Of a DNA stretch of 42,660 bases, positions 14,830 through 22,841 are shown piece after piece; position 1 is the first letter of the stretch; each line of letters opens with the position of its first letter. Made by a program: the position numbers and the translations under genes. The notes below the pieces were generated by a model, which saw only the letters and a list, made by a program, of their open reading frames with translations, was not told the origin of the DNA and made no database searches. The stretch spans positions 1-42,660 of the forward strand of contig NZ_BQUN01000228.1 of assembly GCF_026008495.1 (NCBI RefSeq), given 5' to 3'. This DNA comes from Streptomyces sp. A012304 (lineage in GTDB: Bacteria; Actinomycetota; Actinomycetes; Streptomycetales; Streptomycetaceae).

Positions 14830-16185
14830 TCAGGCCGTCACCGTCTCCGGCCGGGCCGCCTCCGCGTGGGTCCGGGAGCCCAGCTCCTGCGTCGGCACCT
14901 TCGCCGTCTCCCGGGCGGACAGCGCGGCGATCACCGGCGGGACGCACAGCGCCGCCGTGAACAGCGCCACCGACGACCAGTCGTCGCCGTCCGGGCCGGC
15001 GATCCGCGCCGCGAAGGTGACCGCGAAGCCGGCCACGGCGAAGCCGATCTGGGTGCCGATCGCCATGCCGGAGAGGCGGACGCGGGTGGAGAACATCTCG
15101 CCGTAGAAGGAGGGCCACACGCCGTTCGCGGCGCTGTAGACGACACCGAAGGCGACGACGCCGAGGATCAGGGTCAGCGCGTAGGAGCCGGTGGAGATCG
15201 CCCACAGGTAGAGGAACATCGCCGCCGCGCTGCCGGCCGCGCCGATCAGGAACACCGGACGGCGGCCGACGCGGTCGGAGAGGGACGCCCACAGCGGGAT
15301 CGCGGCGAGCGCGACCAGGTTGGCCAGCGCACCCACCCACAGCATCGAGGAGCGGCTCATCCCGACCGAGTCGCTGGTGGCGTACGCCAGCGCCCACACC
15401 GTGAAGATGGTGGAGACCGAGGCGACGAGCGCACCCCCGATCACCCGCAGCACGTCCGCCCAGTGCTCGCGCAGCAGCACCGCCAGCGGCAGCTTGACGA
15501 CGCCCTCGCCGGTGGCCTGCTGGGCGAAGGCCGGCGTCTCGTCGAGCTTGCGGCGGATGACGTAGCCGACGACGGCGACCGCGATGCTCAGCCAGAACGG
15601 CACCCGCCAGCCCCACGCCAGCAGGTGCTCCTCGGGCAGCGCGGCCACGGGGATGAAGACCAGGGTGGCCAGCAACTGGCCGCCCTGCGTGCCGCTGAGC
15701 GTGAAGCTGGTGAAGAAGCCGCGCCGGTGCGGCGGGGCGTGCTCCAGCGTCATGGAGTTGGCGCTGGCCTGCTCGCCGGCCGCGGAGATCCCCTGGAGCA
15801 CCCGGCACAGCACCAGCAGGACCGGGGCGAGCGTGCCGACCTGGGCGCGGGTGGGCAGACAGCCGATGAGGAACGTCGACACGCCCATGAGGATCAGCGT
15901 GAAGACCATGATCTTCTTGCGGCCGACGCGGTCGCCGTAGTGCCCGAGGAAGAGCGCGCCGATGGGGCGGGCCGCGTAGGCGACGCCGAAGGTGGCCAGT
16001 GACAGCAGGGTGGCGGTGGCCGGGTCGGACTCGTCGAAGAAGACCTTCGGGAAGATCAGCGCCGCGGCGCTGCCGTAGATGAAGAAGTCGTAGTACTCCA
16101 GGGCGCTGCCGATCCAGGCGGCGGTCGCGGCCTTCTTCGGCTGGCCGGGCGGTGCGGCGTCGTGGGGCGCTGCGGGGACGGACAC
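14830..16185 (-). CDS. MHS-type MFS transporter, probable shikimate/quinate importer
   Basis: 451-residue member of the metabolite:H+ symporter family (ShiA, KgtP, ProP group). The family landmark WIGSALEYYDFFIYGSAAAL opens the first helix, followed by LATFGVAYAARPIGALFLGHYGDRVGRKK at the 2-3 loop and RVLQGISAAGEQASAN in helix 4. Twelve hydrophobic helices are apparent. It should import a small organic acid with protons. The GTG at 16185 has AAGGAG 7 nt upstream. The neighbouring TetR, quinate/shikimate dehydrogenase and dehydroshikimate dehydratase identify shikimate, quinate or dehydroshikimate as likely substrate (inference). A degenerate copy of the TetR operator lies about 115 bp upstream. 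Confidence 0.88.
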   Translation of the reverse strand: MSVPAAPHDAAPPGQPKKAATAAWIGSALEYYDFFIYGSAAALIFPKVFFDESDPATATLLSLATFGVAYAARPIGALFLGHYGDRVGRKKIMVFTLILMGVSTFLIGCLPTRAQVGTLAPVLLVLCRVLQGISAAGEQASANSMTLEHAPPHRRGFFTSFTLSGTQGGQLLATLVFIPVAALPEEHLLAWGWRVPFWLSIAVAVVGYVIRRKLDETPAFAQQATGEGVVKLPLAVLLREHWADVLRVIGGALVASVSTIFTVWALAYATSDSVGMSRSSMLWVGALANLVALAAIPLWASLSDRVGRRPVFLIGAAGSAAAMFLYLWAISTGSYALTLILGVVAFGVVYSAANGVWPSFYGEMFSTRVRLSGMAIGTQIGFAVAGFAVTFAARIAGPDGDDWSSVALFTAALCVPPVIAALSARETAKVPTQELGSRTHAEAARPETVTA

Positions 16186-16299
16186 GGCGTGCTCCTTCGA
16201 GGGGACTCCGGCGGGAGCGGAGTGCGGGAGGGCAAGAAGGGGGGAAGGGGCCGGATCCCTGGGGTGGCGGGGCGGCCGCGCCGGGCGCTACCCGGCTCA

Positions 16300-16321
16300 A
16301 TTAACGCACTGGATAGTTAGT
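16300..16321. promoter_or_regulatory. Probable second TetR operator, upstream of the MHS transporter
   Basis: An imperfect palindrome with arms ATTAACGCAC and GATAGTTAGT lies between the transporter (start 16185) and the TetR gene (stop 16384). It shares the AACG-ACTGG core and the terminal TTAGT arm with the stronger site at 17136-17161. This suggests the same TetR protein governs both transcription units. Confidence 0.5.
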
Positions 16322-16383
16322 AGCGGTTGGGAAGGGATGTTGCGCCCGCGTTTCGCCGGTGTCAAGGGGTGGGGTGCGAAGGC

Positions 16384-17049
16384 TCAGTCCGCGGCCCGCT
16401 CCGCCGTCAGGTAGGCGATCACCATGTCGCCGAGCATGGTGCGGTAGTGCTCGCGCTGGGCCGGATCCACCAGGTCCCGCCCGAACAGGGCGCCGAAGGT
16501 GTGCCGGTTGGCGACCCGGAAGAAGCAGAACGAGCTGATCATCGCGTGCAGGTCGACGGCGTCGACATCGGCCGTGAACAGGCCGGACGCCTGCCCCGCG
16601 GCCAGGATGCGGCGGATCACCTCCAGCGCGGGGGAGCCGATCTTCCCGAGCTTCTCCGAGGCGGCGATGTGCACGGCCTCGTGGATGTTCTCGATGCTGA
16701 CCAGGCGGATGAAGTCGGGGTGCCGCTCATGGTGGTCGAAGGTCAGCTCGGCCAGCCGGCGGATGGCCGCGACCGGGTCCAGATGCTCCACGTCGAGCTG
16801 CTGCTCGGCCTCGCGGATCACGCCGTACGCCCGCTCCAGGACGGCCGTGAACAGCTGCTCCTTGCCGCCGAAGTAGTAGTAGATCATCCGCTTGGTGGTG
16901 CGGGTGCGGGCGGCGATGTCGTCGACGCGGGCCCCGGCGTAGCCGACGCGGGCGAACTCCTGGGTGGCCACGTCGAGGATCTCGGCCTGGGTGCGGGCGG
17001 CGTCGCGGATGCGCCCGCCTGGTCGTGCCGGTTCGTCGACGCTGGTCAT
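16384..17049 (-). CDS. TetR-family regulator of the shikimate/quinate genes
   Basis: 221-residue TetR protein. The DNA-binding domain spans about residues 15-60 (ILDVATQEFARVGYAGARVDDIAARTRTTKRMIYYYFGGKEQLF). The C-terminal domain (SIENIHEAVHI, SSFCFFRVANRHTFGALFGRD) is like that of the RutR/YcdC and NicS-type groups. The ATG at 17049 has GAAGGA 7 nt upstream, better than the outer in-frame start at 17127. It diverges from the dehydrogenase gene over 129 bp that contain a clear palindrome, and a related site precedes the transporter. It most likely represses both until a pathway compound binds. Confidence 0.88.
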   Translation of the reverse strand: MTSVDEPARPGGRIRDAARTQAEILDVATQEFARVGYAGARVDDIAARTRTTKRMIYYYFGGKEQLFTAVLERAYGVIREAEQQLDVEHLDPVAAIRRLAELTFDHHERHPDFIRLVSIENIHEAVHIAASEKLGKIGSPALEVIRRILAAGQASGLFTADVDAVDLHAMISSFCFFRVANRHTFGALFGRDLVDPAQREHYRTMLGDMVIAYLTAERAAD

Positions 17050-17135
17050 CGGGGTTCCTTCGGGCGATGGGCAGGTGCCGCGCATTCTAGAAGCACGCGG
17101 CGGAGGGCTTTCCCTGGCCCGGGACAACTGCTATG

Positions 17136-17161
17136 ACTAACGTACTGGTTCGTACATTAGT
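17136..17161. promoter_or_regulatory. Palindromic TetR operator in the divergent region
   Basis: ACTAACGTAC, 6 nt, GTACATTAGT: a 10-bp inverted repeat with one mismatch, ending 17 bp before the GTG of the dehydrogenase gene. TACATT within the right arm could be the -10 element of that gene, so occupancy would block it. The size and symmetry suit a TetR dimer. Confidence 0.7.
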
Positions 17162-17178
17162 CTTCCGGAGGTCGGCCC

Positions 17179-18066
17179 GTGACCAAGGACTCCTATCTCG
17201 TCGGACTGATCGGTTCCGGCATCGGCCCGTCGCTCAGCCCGGCCCTGCACCAGCGGGAGGCGGACCGTCAGGGGCTGCGCTACCTGTACCGGCTGATCGA
17301 TCTCGACGTGCTCGGGGCGCCGCCGGAGGCGGTCGGCGACCTGGTGCGGGCCGCCCGCGACCTCGGCTACGACGGGCTGAACATCACCCACCCGTGCAAG
17401 CAGCTCGTCATCCCCCACCTCGACGCCGTCGCCCCGCAGGCGCGGGCGCTGGGCGCGGTCAACACCGTCGTCTTCGAGGACGGCCGCGCGATCGGCCACA
17501 ACACGGACGTCACCGGATTCGCCGCCTCCTTCGCGCGCGGTCTGCCGGACGTCCCGCTGGAGCGGGTCGTGCAGCTCGGCGCGGGCGGCGCGGGCGCGGC
17601 CGTCGCGCACGCCACCCTCACCCTCGGCGCCGAACGCGTGACCCTGGTGGACGCGCTGCCCGAGCGGGCCGCCGCCCTCGCCGACTCCCTGAACACGCAC
17701 TTCGGCGCGGGCCGGGCCACCGCCGCCGGCCCCGACCGCCTCGCCGAGCTGCTCGCCCGGGCCGACGGCGTCGGCGGTCTCGTGCACGCGACCCCCACCG
17801 GCATGGCCGCCCACCCCGGCCTGCCCCTGCCCGCCGAACTGCTGCACCCGGGGCTGTGGGTGGCCGAGGTCGTCTACCGGCCCCTGGACACCGAGCTGCT
17901 GCGCACCGCGCGCGCCCTGGGCTGCGCCACCCTCGACGGCGGCGGCATGGCCGTCTTCCAGGCGGTGGACGCGTTCCGCCTGTTCACCGGCCGGGAACCC
18001 GACACCGCGCTCATGCTCGCGGACATCACCGAACTGGCCGGCGCCGTCGCCGCCGCCCGCAAGTGA
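17179..18066 (+). CDS. Quinate/shikimate dehydrogenase (AroE family, catabolic type)
   Basis: 295-residue member of the shikimate dehydrogenase family. The substrate domain contains SLSPALH (15-24 region), NITHPCKQ with catalytic Lys74, and Asp110 in HNTDVTGF. The NAD(P) domain begins with QLGAGGAGAAVAHATL near residue 130. GGGMAVFQAVDAFRLFTG closes the active site. The neighbours make the catabolic direction likely: shikimate or quinate to the 3-dehydro compound. The GTG at 17179 has GGAGG 7 nt upstream. It is probably co-transcribed with the dehydratase gene 22 bp downstream. Biosynthetic AroE is expected elsewhere in the genome. Confidence 0.9.
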   Translation: MTKDSYLVGLIGSGIGPSLSPALHQREADRQGLRYLYRLIDLDVLGAPPEAVGDLVRAARDLGYDGLNITHPCKQLVIPHLDAVAPQARALGAVNTVVFEDGRAIGHNTDVTGFAASFARGLPDVPLERVVQLGAGGAGAAVAHATLTLGAERVTLVDALPERAAALADSLNTHFGAGRATAAGPDRLAELLARADGVGGLVHATPTGMAAHPGLPLPAELLHPGLWVAEVVYRPLDTELLRTARALGCATLDGGGMAVFQAVDAFRLFTGREPDTALMLADITELAGAVAAARK

Positions 18067-18088
18067 CCCGAACCGAAGAGGTGCCCAG

Positions 18089-19870
18089 GTGCGTACGTCC
18101 ATCGCCACCGTCTCCCTGAGCGGTTCCCTCACCGAGAAGCTCACCGCCGCCGCCCGGGCCGGCTTCGACGGCGTGGAGATCTTCGAGAACGACCTGCTCG
18201 CCGCCCCCCTCACCCCCGAGGAGGTCCGCGCGCGCTGCGCCGACCTCGGCCTGAGCATCGACCTCTACCAGCCGATGCGGGACATGGAGGCCGTACCCGC
18301 CGACGTCTTCGCCCGCAACCTGCGCCGCGCCCGCGCCAAGTTCGCGCTGATGAACCGGCTCGGCACCGACACCGTCCTGGTCTGCTCCAGTGTCTCCCCG
18401 CTCGCCGTGGACGACGACGCGCTCGCCGCCGAGCAGCTGGCCCGGCTCGCCGACCTCGCCCAGGACTTCGGGATCCGCGTCGCCTACGAGGCGCTCGCCT
18501 GGGGACGACACGTCAGCACCTACGACCACGCCTGGCACATCGTGCAGAGCGCCGGACACCCGGCACTCGGCACCTGCCTGGACAGCTTCCACATCCTCTC
18601 CCGGGGCTCCGACCCCAAGGGCATCGAGGACATCCCCGGCGAGAAGATCTTCTTCCTCCAGCTCGCCGACGCCCCGCCGCTCGCCATGGACGTCCTCCAG
18701 TGGAGCCGCCACCACCGCTGCTTCCCCGGCCAGGGCGGCTTCGACGTCGCCGGCCTGGTACGCCATGTACTGCACACGGGATACAGCGGACCGCTGTCCC
18801 TGGAGGTCTTCAACGACGTCTTCCGCCAGGCCGAGGCGGGTCCGACGGCCGTGGACGCCCACCGCTCGCTGCTGGTCCTGAAGGAGACGGTCGGCCTGAC
18901 CACCCCGCCCGCCCCCGTCGTCCCCACCGGCGTCGCCTTCGCCGAACTGGTCACGGCCGACGCCGAACCGGTGTCGGCGGTGCTCGCCGCCCTGGGCTTC
19001 GCCCGCACCGCGCGGCACCGCGGCAAGCCGGTCGACCTCTGGGAGCAGGGCGAGGCCCGTGTCCTGGTCAACACCGCCGGAGCCGTGCGCAGGGACGGCA
19101 CCCGACTCGCGGCGATCGGCCTGGAGTCACCCGACCCGGCGGCGGCGGCCCGCCGCGCCGAGGCCTTCCTCGCCCCCGTCCTGCCCCGCCGCCGCGCCCC
19201 CGAGGACGCCCCGCTGGACGCGGTGGCGGCGCCCGACGGCACGGAACTCTTCTTCTGCGCCACCGACCGGCCCGCACGGCCCGACTGGCGGGCCGACTTC
19301 GCCGACACCGGCCACACCCCGCGGGAGACCGGCGTACGCCGCATCGACCATCTGGCCCTCACCCAGCCCTGGCACCACTACGACGAGGCCACCCTCTTCC
19401 ACCGCGGCGTCCTCGGCCTGCACGGCCAGGAGAGCGTGGACGTCGCCGACCCCTACGGCCTGCTGCGCAGCCGCGCCGTCACCAACGCCGACGGCAGCGT
19501 CCGTATCGCCCTGACCGTCGGCGCGGCACCCTCGGACGACACCGTGCACGCCCAGCACGTCGCGCTCGCCACGGACGACGTGGTCGCCGCGGCCCGCCGC
19601 TTCACCGAGGCCGGCGGCCGGCTGCTGCCGATCCCCGCGAACTACTACGACGACCTCGCGGCCCGGTACGAGTTCGCCGAAGGCGAGCTGGAGACGTACC
19701 GCGCGCTCGGCATCCTCTACGACGAGGACGCGTACGGCGTCTTCCGGCACTGCTACACCCACACCGTCGGCCGCGTCTTCTTCGAACTCGTCCAGCGCGA
19801 CGGCGGCCACCGGGGCTACGGCGCCGTGAACGCGCCGGTCCGGCTGGCCGCCCAGCACACGGCCCGGTGA
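18089..19870 (+). CDS. quiC: 3-Dehydroshikimate dehydratase, QuiC type with HPPD-like C-terminal domain
   Basis: 593-residue two-domain enzyme that converts 3-dehydroshikimate to protocatechuate. Residues 1 to about 270 form a sugar-phosphate-isomerase TIM barrel. Its metal-binding positions are E134 (AYEALAWGRH), D165 (CLDSFHI), Q191 (FLQLADAP) and E239 (SLEVFND), which match the ligands I recall for Pseudomonas putida QuiC1. Residues about 285-585 are a VOC tandem like 4-hydroxyphenylpyruvate dioxygenase (IDHLALTQPWHHYDEA, then QHVALATDDVVAAARRF, and a C-terminal RVFFELVQRDGGHRGYGAVNAP). The GTG at 18089 has GAAGAG about 8 nt upstream. It ends one base before the convergent membrane-protein gene. 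No protocatechuate cleavage genes are in view. Confidence 0.93.
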   Translation: MRTSIATVSLSGSLTEKLTAAARAGFDGVEIFENDLLAAPLTPEEVRARCADLGLSIDLYQPMRDMEAVPADVFARNLRRARAKFALMNRLGTDTVLVCSSVSPLAVDDDALAAEQLARLADLAQDFGIRVAYEALAWGRHVSTYDHAWHIVQSAGHPALGTCLDSFHILSRGSDPKGIEDIPGEKIFFLQLADAPPLAMDVLQWSRHHRCFPGQGGFDVAGLVRHVLHTGYSGPLSLEVFNDVFRQAEAGPTAVDAHRSLLVLKETVGLTTPPAPVVPTGVAFAELVTADAEPVSAVLAALGFARTARHRGKPVDLWEQGEARVLVNTAGAVRRDGTRLAAIGLESPDPAAAARRAEAFLAPVLPRRRAPEDAPLDAVAAPDGTELFFCATDRPARPDWRADFADTGHTPRETGVRRIDHLALTQPWHHYDEATLFHRGVLGLHGQESVDVADPYGLLRSRAVTNADGSVRIALTVGAAPSDDTVHAQHVALATDDVVAAARRFTEAGGRLLPIPANYYDDLAARYEFAEGELETYRALGILYDEDAYGVFRHCYTHTVGRVFFELVQRDGGHRGYGAVNAPVRLAAQHTAR

Positions 19871-19871
19871 G

Positions 19872-21314
19872 TCACTGCCGGCTCACGGTCCGGGTGACGC
19901 CCGCGACGACCGTCGTGGCCAGGATCCAGCCGGTGACGATCAGGACGTAGGACAGCGTCTGGTGCCAGCCGGAGGGGGCGAACGCGGACTCCTGACCGAA
20001 GGAGATCACCGGCAGCAGCAGGTCGAGGGTGTAGAACACCGGGTCGAAGTCGGGCGCCTCCGACGCCTTCAGCGGACGCGGACGCTCCAGGGCGAAGGCG
20101 ACCGAGCCCACGGCGAGCAGCGACAGCAGCCAGACGGCGGCCCGCAGCGGGCGGAAGCCGTAGCCGACGCTCGCGTCCTGGAGCAGGCCCCACAGCCGGC
20201 CGTACCAGGGGAGGGTCAGGCGGTGGCGGCGCTGCTTGGCGAGCTGCACCAGCCGGGCGGCCCGGTCGTCGCCGATCCGGCGGTAGGAGGCGGTGAGCTG
20301 CTCGTAGGCGTGCGGGTCGAAGGCGCCGTCGTCGCGCTCCAGCATCGGCAGGCGCCGCTCGGCGGGCTCGTGCGGGGTGAGGAAGGTGTAGGTGAGGTCC
20401 AGCAGCCGCACCTGGTCGGGGAGCTTCTCCGGTGCCAGGTCGAGCTGGTTGATCTCGGCGCGCCGCAGGTTGAGCCTGCCCTCGATCGGAGGGCCGCCGC
20501 GCAGCCAGATCTCCCCGATCACGCAGCTGCTGGCCCGCAGGGCGGTGTCGCCGGGGTGGGAGAGGGTGGCCCGCAGCAGATCCACACGGCCGGGTATGCG
20601 GGCGCCGCGCAGGTCGATCCGGCCGTGCGCGCGCAGCCGCCGCGCGAGGAGGTTGGCGCCGACGTCGAGGGACTCCGCGTCCAGGACGTGGCCGCCGGGG
20701 TTGCTCAGCTCGGCGTCCTCCAGGTCTATCGAGCCGGCGACGGTGGCCCCGTCCAGCCGGATCAGGCCCCGGGTGCGCAGACCGCGGGCGCAGAGGTCGT
20801 CGTCGATGGTGAGCTGGTTGAGCTGGAGCACGGGCTCCGCCGGGTCGGCGGCGGTGACGTCCGCCTCGTCCAGGAACAGCGCCCCGGAGATCTGCGCCCC
20901 GCCGAGGCGCACCGGACCGCCGATCCGGCAGCGGGTCAGCCGCACGCTGCCCTCCACCCTGCTGCGCGCGGCCGCGAGCCCGGGCAGCACGGAGTCGCGC
21001 AGGCTGAGGTAGTTCAGCTGGGCGCCGGCCAGGCGCGGTGTTTCGTCGAAACGGCAGTGGCCGAGGCGGACCATACTGTCGACGGTCGCGTGGCGCAGGT
21101 CCAGCACGCCGGTGATCCGGGCCCCCAGCACCTTCAGGGCCGCCACCTCACCCGGTTCCCGGGGGCCGTTGAGGAGCAGCGCCCGCAGCACGGTCGCGCG
21201 GACGGTCCGTTCGGGGCCGTCCTCCTCGCCGTCCGGGCGGAGGTCCACGGTGGCTCCCGTGGCGAAGGCCCGCCAGACGCGCTGTTCGGCCGGTGTCAGA
21301 TCGTCGATCTCCAT
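19872..21314 (-). CDS. Membrane protein with pentapeptide-like helical repeat domain
   Basis: 480-residue protein, often labelled in Streptomyces as a membrane-associated oxidoreductase, though no oxidoreductase motif is visible. Residues about 50-300 are a tandem-repeat region (LKVLGARITGVLDLRHATVD, VEGSVRLTRCRIGGPVRLGG and similar) with a period near 20 residues and regular Leu/Ile placement. This suggests a right-handed beta-helix like pentapeptide-repeat proteins. Two hydrophobic helices follow (about residues 390-410 and 455-475), so the helix domain is membrane-anchored at its C-terminal side. The ATG at 21314 lacks a good ribosome site. It lies 41 bp below the phosphatase gene on the same strand and may be the last gene of the pentose phosphate operon. 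Function is unknown. Confidence 0.75.
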   Translation of the reverse strand: MEIDDLTPAEQRVWRAFATGATVDLRPDGEEDGPERTVRATVLRALLLNGPREPGEVAALKVLGARITGVLDLRHATVDSMVRLGHCRFDETPRLAGAQLNYLSLRDSVLPGLAAARSRVEGSVRLTRCRIGGPVRLGGAQISGALFLDEADVTAADPAEPVLQLNQLTIDDDLCARGLRTRGLIRLDGATVAGSIDLEDAELSNPGGHVLDAESLDVGANLLARRLRAHGRIDLRGARIPGRVDLLRATLSHPGDTALRASSCVIGEIWLRGGPPIEGRLNLRRAEINQLDLAPEKLPDQVRLLDLTYTFLTPHEPAERRLPMLERDDGAFDPHAYEQLTASYRRIGDDRAARLVQLAKQRRHRLTLPWYGRLWGLLQDASVGYGFRPLRAAVWLLSLLAVGSVAFALERPRPLKASEAPDFDPVFYTLDLLLPVISFGQESAFAPSGWHQTLSYVLIVTGWILATTVVAGVTRTVSRQ

Positions 21315-21355
21315 CAGCCGCGACTCTGGCGGGCCCTCGTTGCGGTGTCAACCGG

Positions 21356-21943
21356 CTATGCCCGGACGTTCCATTCGGCGATCACGGGCCGTCCGTGCTC
21401 GGTCGACAGCCGGCTCACCGTGCCCGTGGCCAGCTGGAACAGCCGCCCCTCGGCGGGCGGCAGGCCGAGCCGACGGGCCGTCAGGACACGCAGGAAGTGC
21501 GCGTGGGCGACGAGGACGGCGTCACCGTCGGCGAGCACCGCGTCCACCCGGGCCAGCACCCGGTCGGCGCGCCGCCCGATCTCCTCGGGCGACTCGCCGG
21601 GATGACCGTCCGGGCCGGGCGGGACGCCGTCGGTCCACAGGTCCCAGGCGGGCCGGGTGCGGTGTATCTCGACGGTGGTGACGCCCTCGTAGGCCCCGTA
21701 GTCCCACTCGTGGAGGTCGGGGTCGGGGACGGCGCCGGTGATGCCCGCGAGTTCGGCGGTGCGCACCGCGCGGTGCAGCGGGCTGGTCAGGGCGAGCGAG
21801 AAGGCCCGGCCGGACAGGAGCGGAGCGAGGGACTTGGCCTGTTCCTCACCGTGTGCGGTGAGGGGCAGGTCGGTGAAGCTGGTGTGCTGTCCCGAACGGC
21901 TCCACTCCGTCTCGCCGTGGCGGACCAGCAGAAGATCCCCCAT
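21356..21943 (-). CDS. Histidine phosphatase (phosphoglycerate-mutase-like)
   Basis: 195-residue histidine phosphatase. The phospho-accepting motif LLLVRHGETEWS is at residues 4-15, the second Arg and Glu region is TSPLHRAVRTAEL and HEWDYGAYEG, and the second catalytic His is in VAHAHFLRVL. It should dephosphorylate a small phosphorylated metabolite in the cytosol. It starts 7 bp after gnd and sits in the pentose phosphate operon, so a sugar phosphate or phosphogluconate-related compound is a reasonable guess for its substrate, by context. It is shorter than true phosphoglycerate mutase, which argues against a glycolytic role. Confidence 0.88.
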   Translation of the reverse strand: MGDLLLVRHGETEWSRSGQHTSFTDLPLTAHGEEQAKSLAPLLSGRAFSLALTSPLHRAVRTAELAGITGAVPDPDLHEWDYGAYEGVTTVEIHRTRPAWDLWTDGVPPGPDGHPGESPEEIGRRADRVLARVDAVLADGDAVLVAHAHFLRVLTARRLGLPPAEGRLFQLATGTVSRLSTEHGRPVIAEWNVRA

Positions 21944-21950
21944 GGCCGCG

Positions 21951-22835
21951 CTACGCCTTCTTCGCCGACTCGACGGCGTGGCCGCCGAACTGGTTGCGCA
22001 GCGCCGCGATCATCTTCATCTGCGGGGAGTCGTCCTGGCGGGAGGAGAACCGCGCGAACAGCGAGGCCGTGATCGCCGGCAGCGGCACGGCGTTGTCGAT
22101 GGCCGCCTCGACGGTCCACCGGCCCTCGCCGGAGTCCTGGGCGAAGCCGCGCAGCCTGTCGAGGTGCTCGTCCTCGTCGAGGGCGTCGACCGCGAGGTCC
22201 AGCAGCCACGAGCGGATGACGGTGCCCTCCTGCCAGGAGCGGAAGACCTCGCGGACGTTCTCCACCGAGTCGACCTTCTCCAGCAGCTCCCAGCCCTCGG
22301 CGTAGGCCTGCATCATGGCGTACTCGATGCCGTTGTGGACCATCTTCGAGAAGTGCCCGGCACCGACCTTGCCCGCGTGGACGAAGCCGTACGGTCCCTC
22401 CGGCTTGAGCGCGTCGAAGACCGGCCGCAGCCGGTCGACGTGCTCCTTGTCGCCGCCGACCATCAGCGCGTAGCCGTTCTTCAGGCCCCACACACCGCCG
22501 GAGACGCCCGCGTCGACGAAGCCGATGCCCTTGGCGCCCAGCTCGGCCGCGTGCTTCTCGTCGTCCGTCCAGCGGGAGTTGCCGCCGTCGACGACCGTGT
22601 CGCCGGGGGAGAGGAGGCCGCCGAGCTCGTCGATGACGGACTGGGTCGCGGCGCCGGCCGGGACCATCACCCAGACCGTGCGGGGCGCTTCGAGGCCGTC
22701 GACCAGTTCGGCCAGGCTGGAGACGTCGGAGAGTTCGGGGTCGCGGTCGTAGCCGATGACGGTGTGGCCGGCGTCGCGGATGCGCCGGCGCATGTTGCCG
22801 CCCATCTTGCCGAGGCCGATGAGTCCCAACTGCAT
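21951..22835 (-). CDS. gnd: 6-Phosphogluconate dehydrogenase, short form
   Basis: 294-residue oxidative decarboxylase converting 6-phosphogluconate to ribulose 5-phosphate. The N-terminal Rossmann motif is GLIGLGKMGGNM, VDGGNSRWTDD and the substrate-binding DAGVSGGVWGLKNGYALMVGG follow, and the catalytic-Lys helix contains HFSKMVHNGIEYAMMQAYAEG. At under 300 residues it belongs to the short, tetrameric class, often NAD-preferring, not the 470-residue dimeric class. The cofactor loop (GYDRDPE, with Asp at the end of strand 2) also fits NAD. It starts 6 bp after pgi with AGGAAG upstream. Confidence 0.93.
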   Translation of the reverse strand: MQLGLIGLGKMGGNMRRRIRDAGHTVIGYDRDPELSDVSSLAELVDGLEAPRTVWVMVPAGAATQSVIDELGGLLSPGDTVVDGGNSRWTDDEKHAAELGAKGIGFVDAGVSGGVWGLKNGYALMVGGDKEHVDRLRPVFDALKPEGPYGFVHAGKVGAGHFSKMVHNGIEYAMMQAYAEGWELLEKVDSVENVREVFRSWQEGTVIRSWLLDLAVDALDEDEHLDRLRGFAQDSGEGRWTVEAAIDNAVPLPAITASLFARFSSRQDDSPQMKMIAALRNQFGGHAVESAKKA

Positions 22836-22841
22836 GTCAGT

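Noticed and set aside
16384..17127. Longer TetR protein starting at 17127
   Set aside because: The extra 26 residues are low-complexity, and the ATG at 17049 has a proper ribosome site. The longer form would also run to the edge of the operator region.
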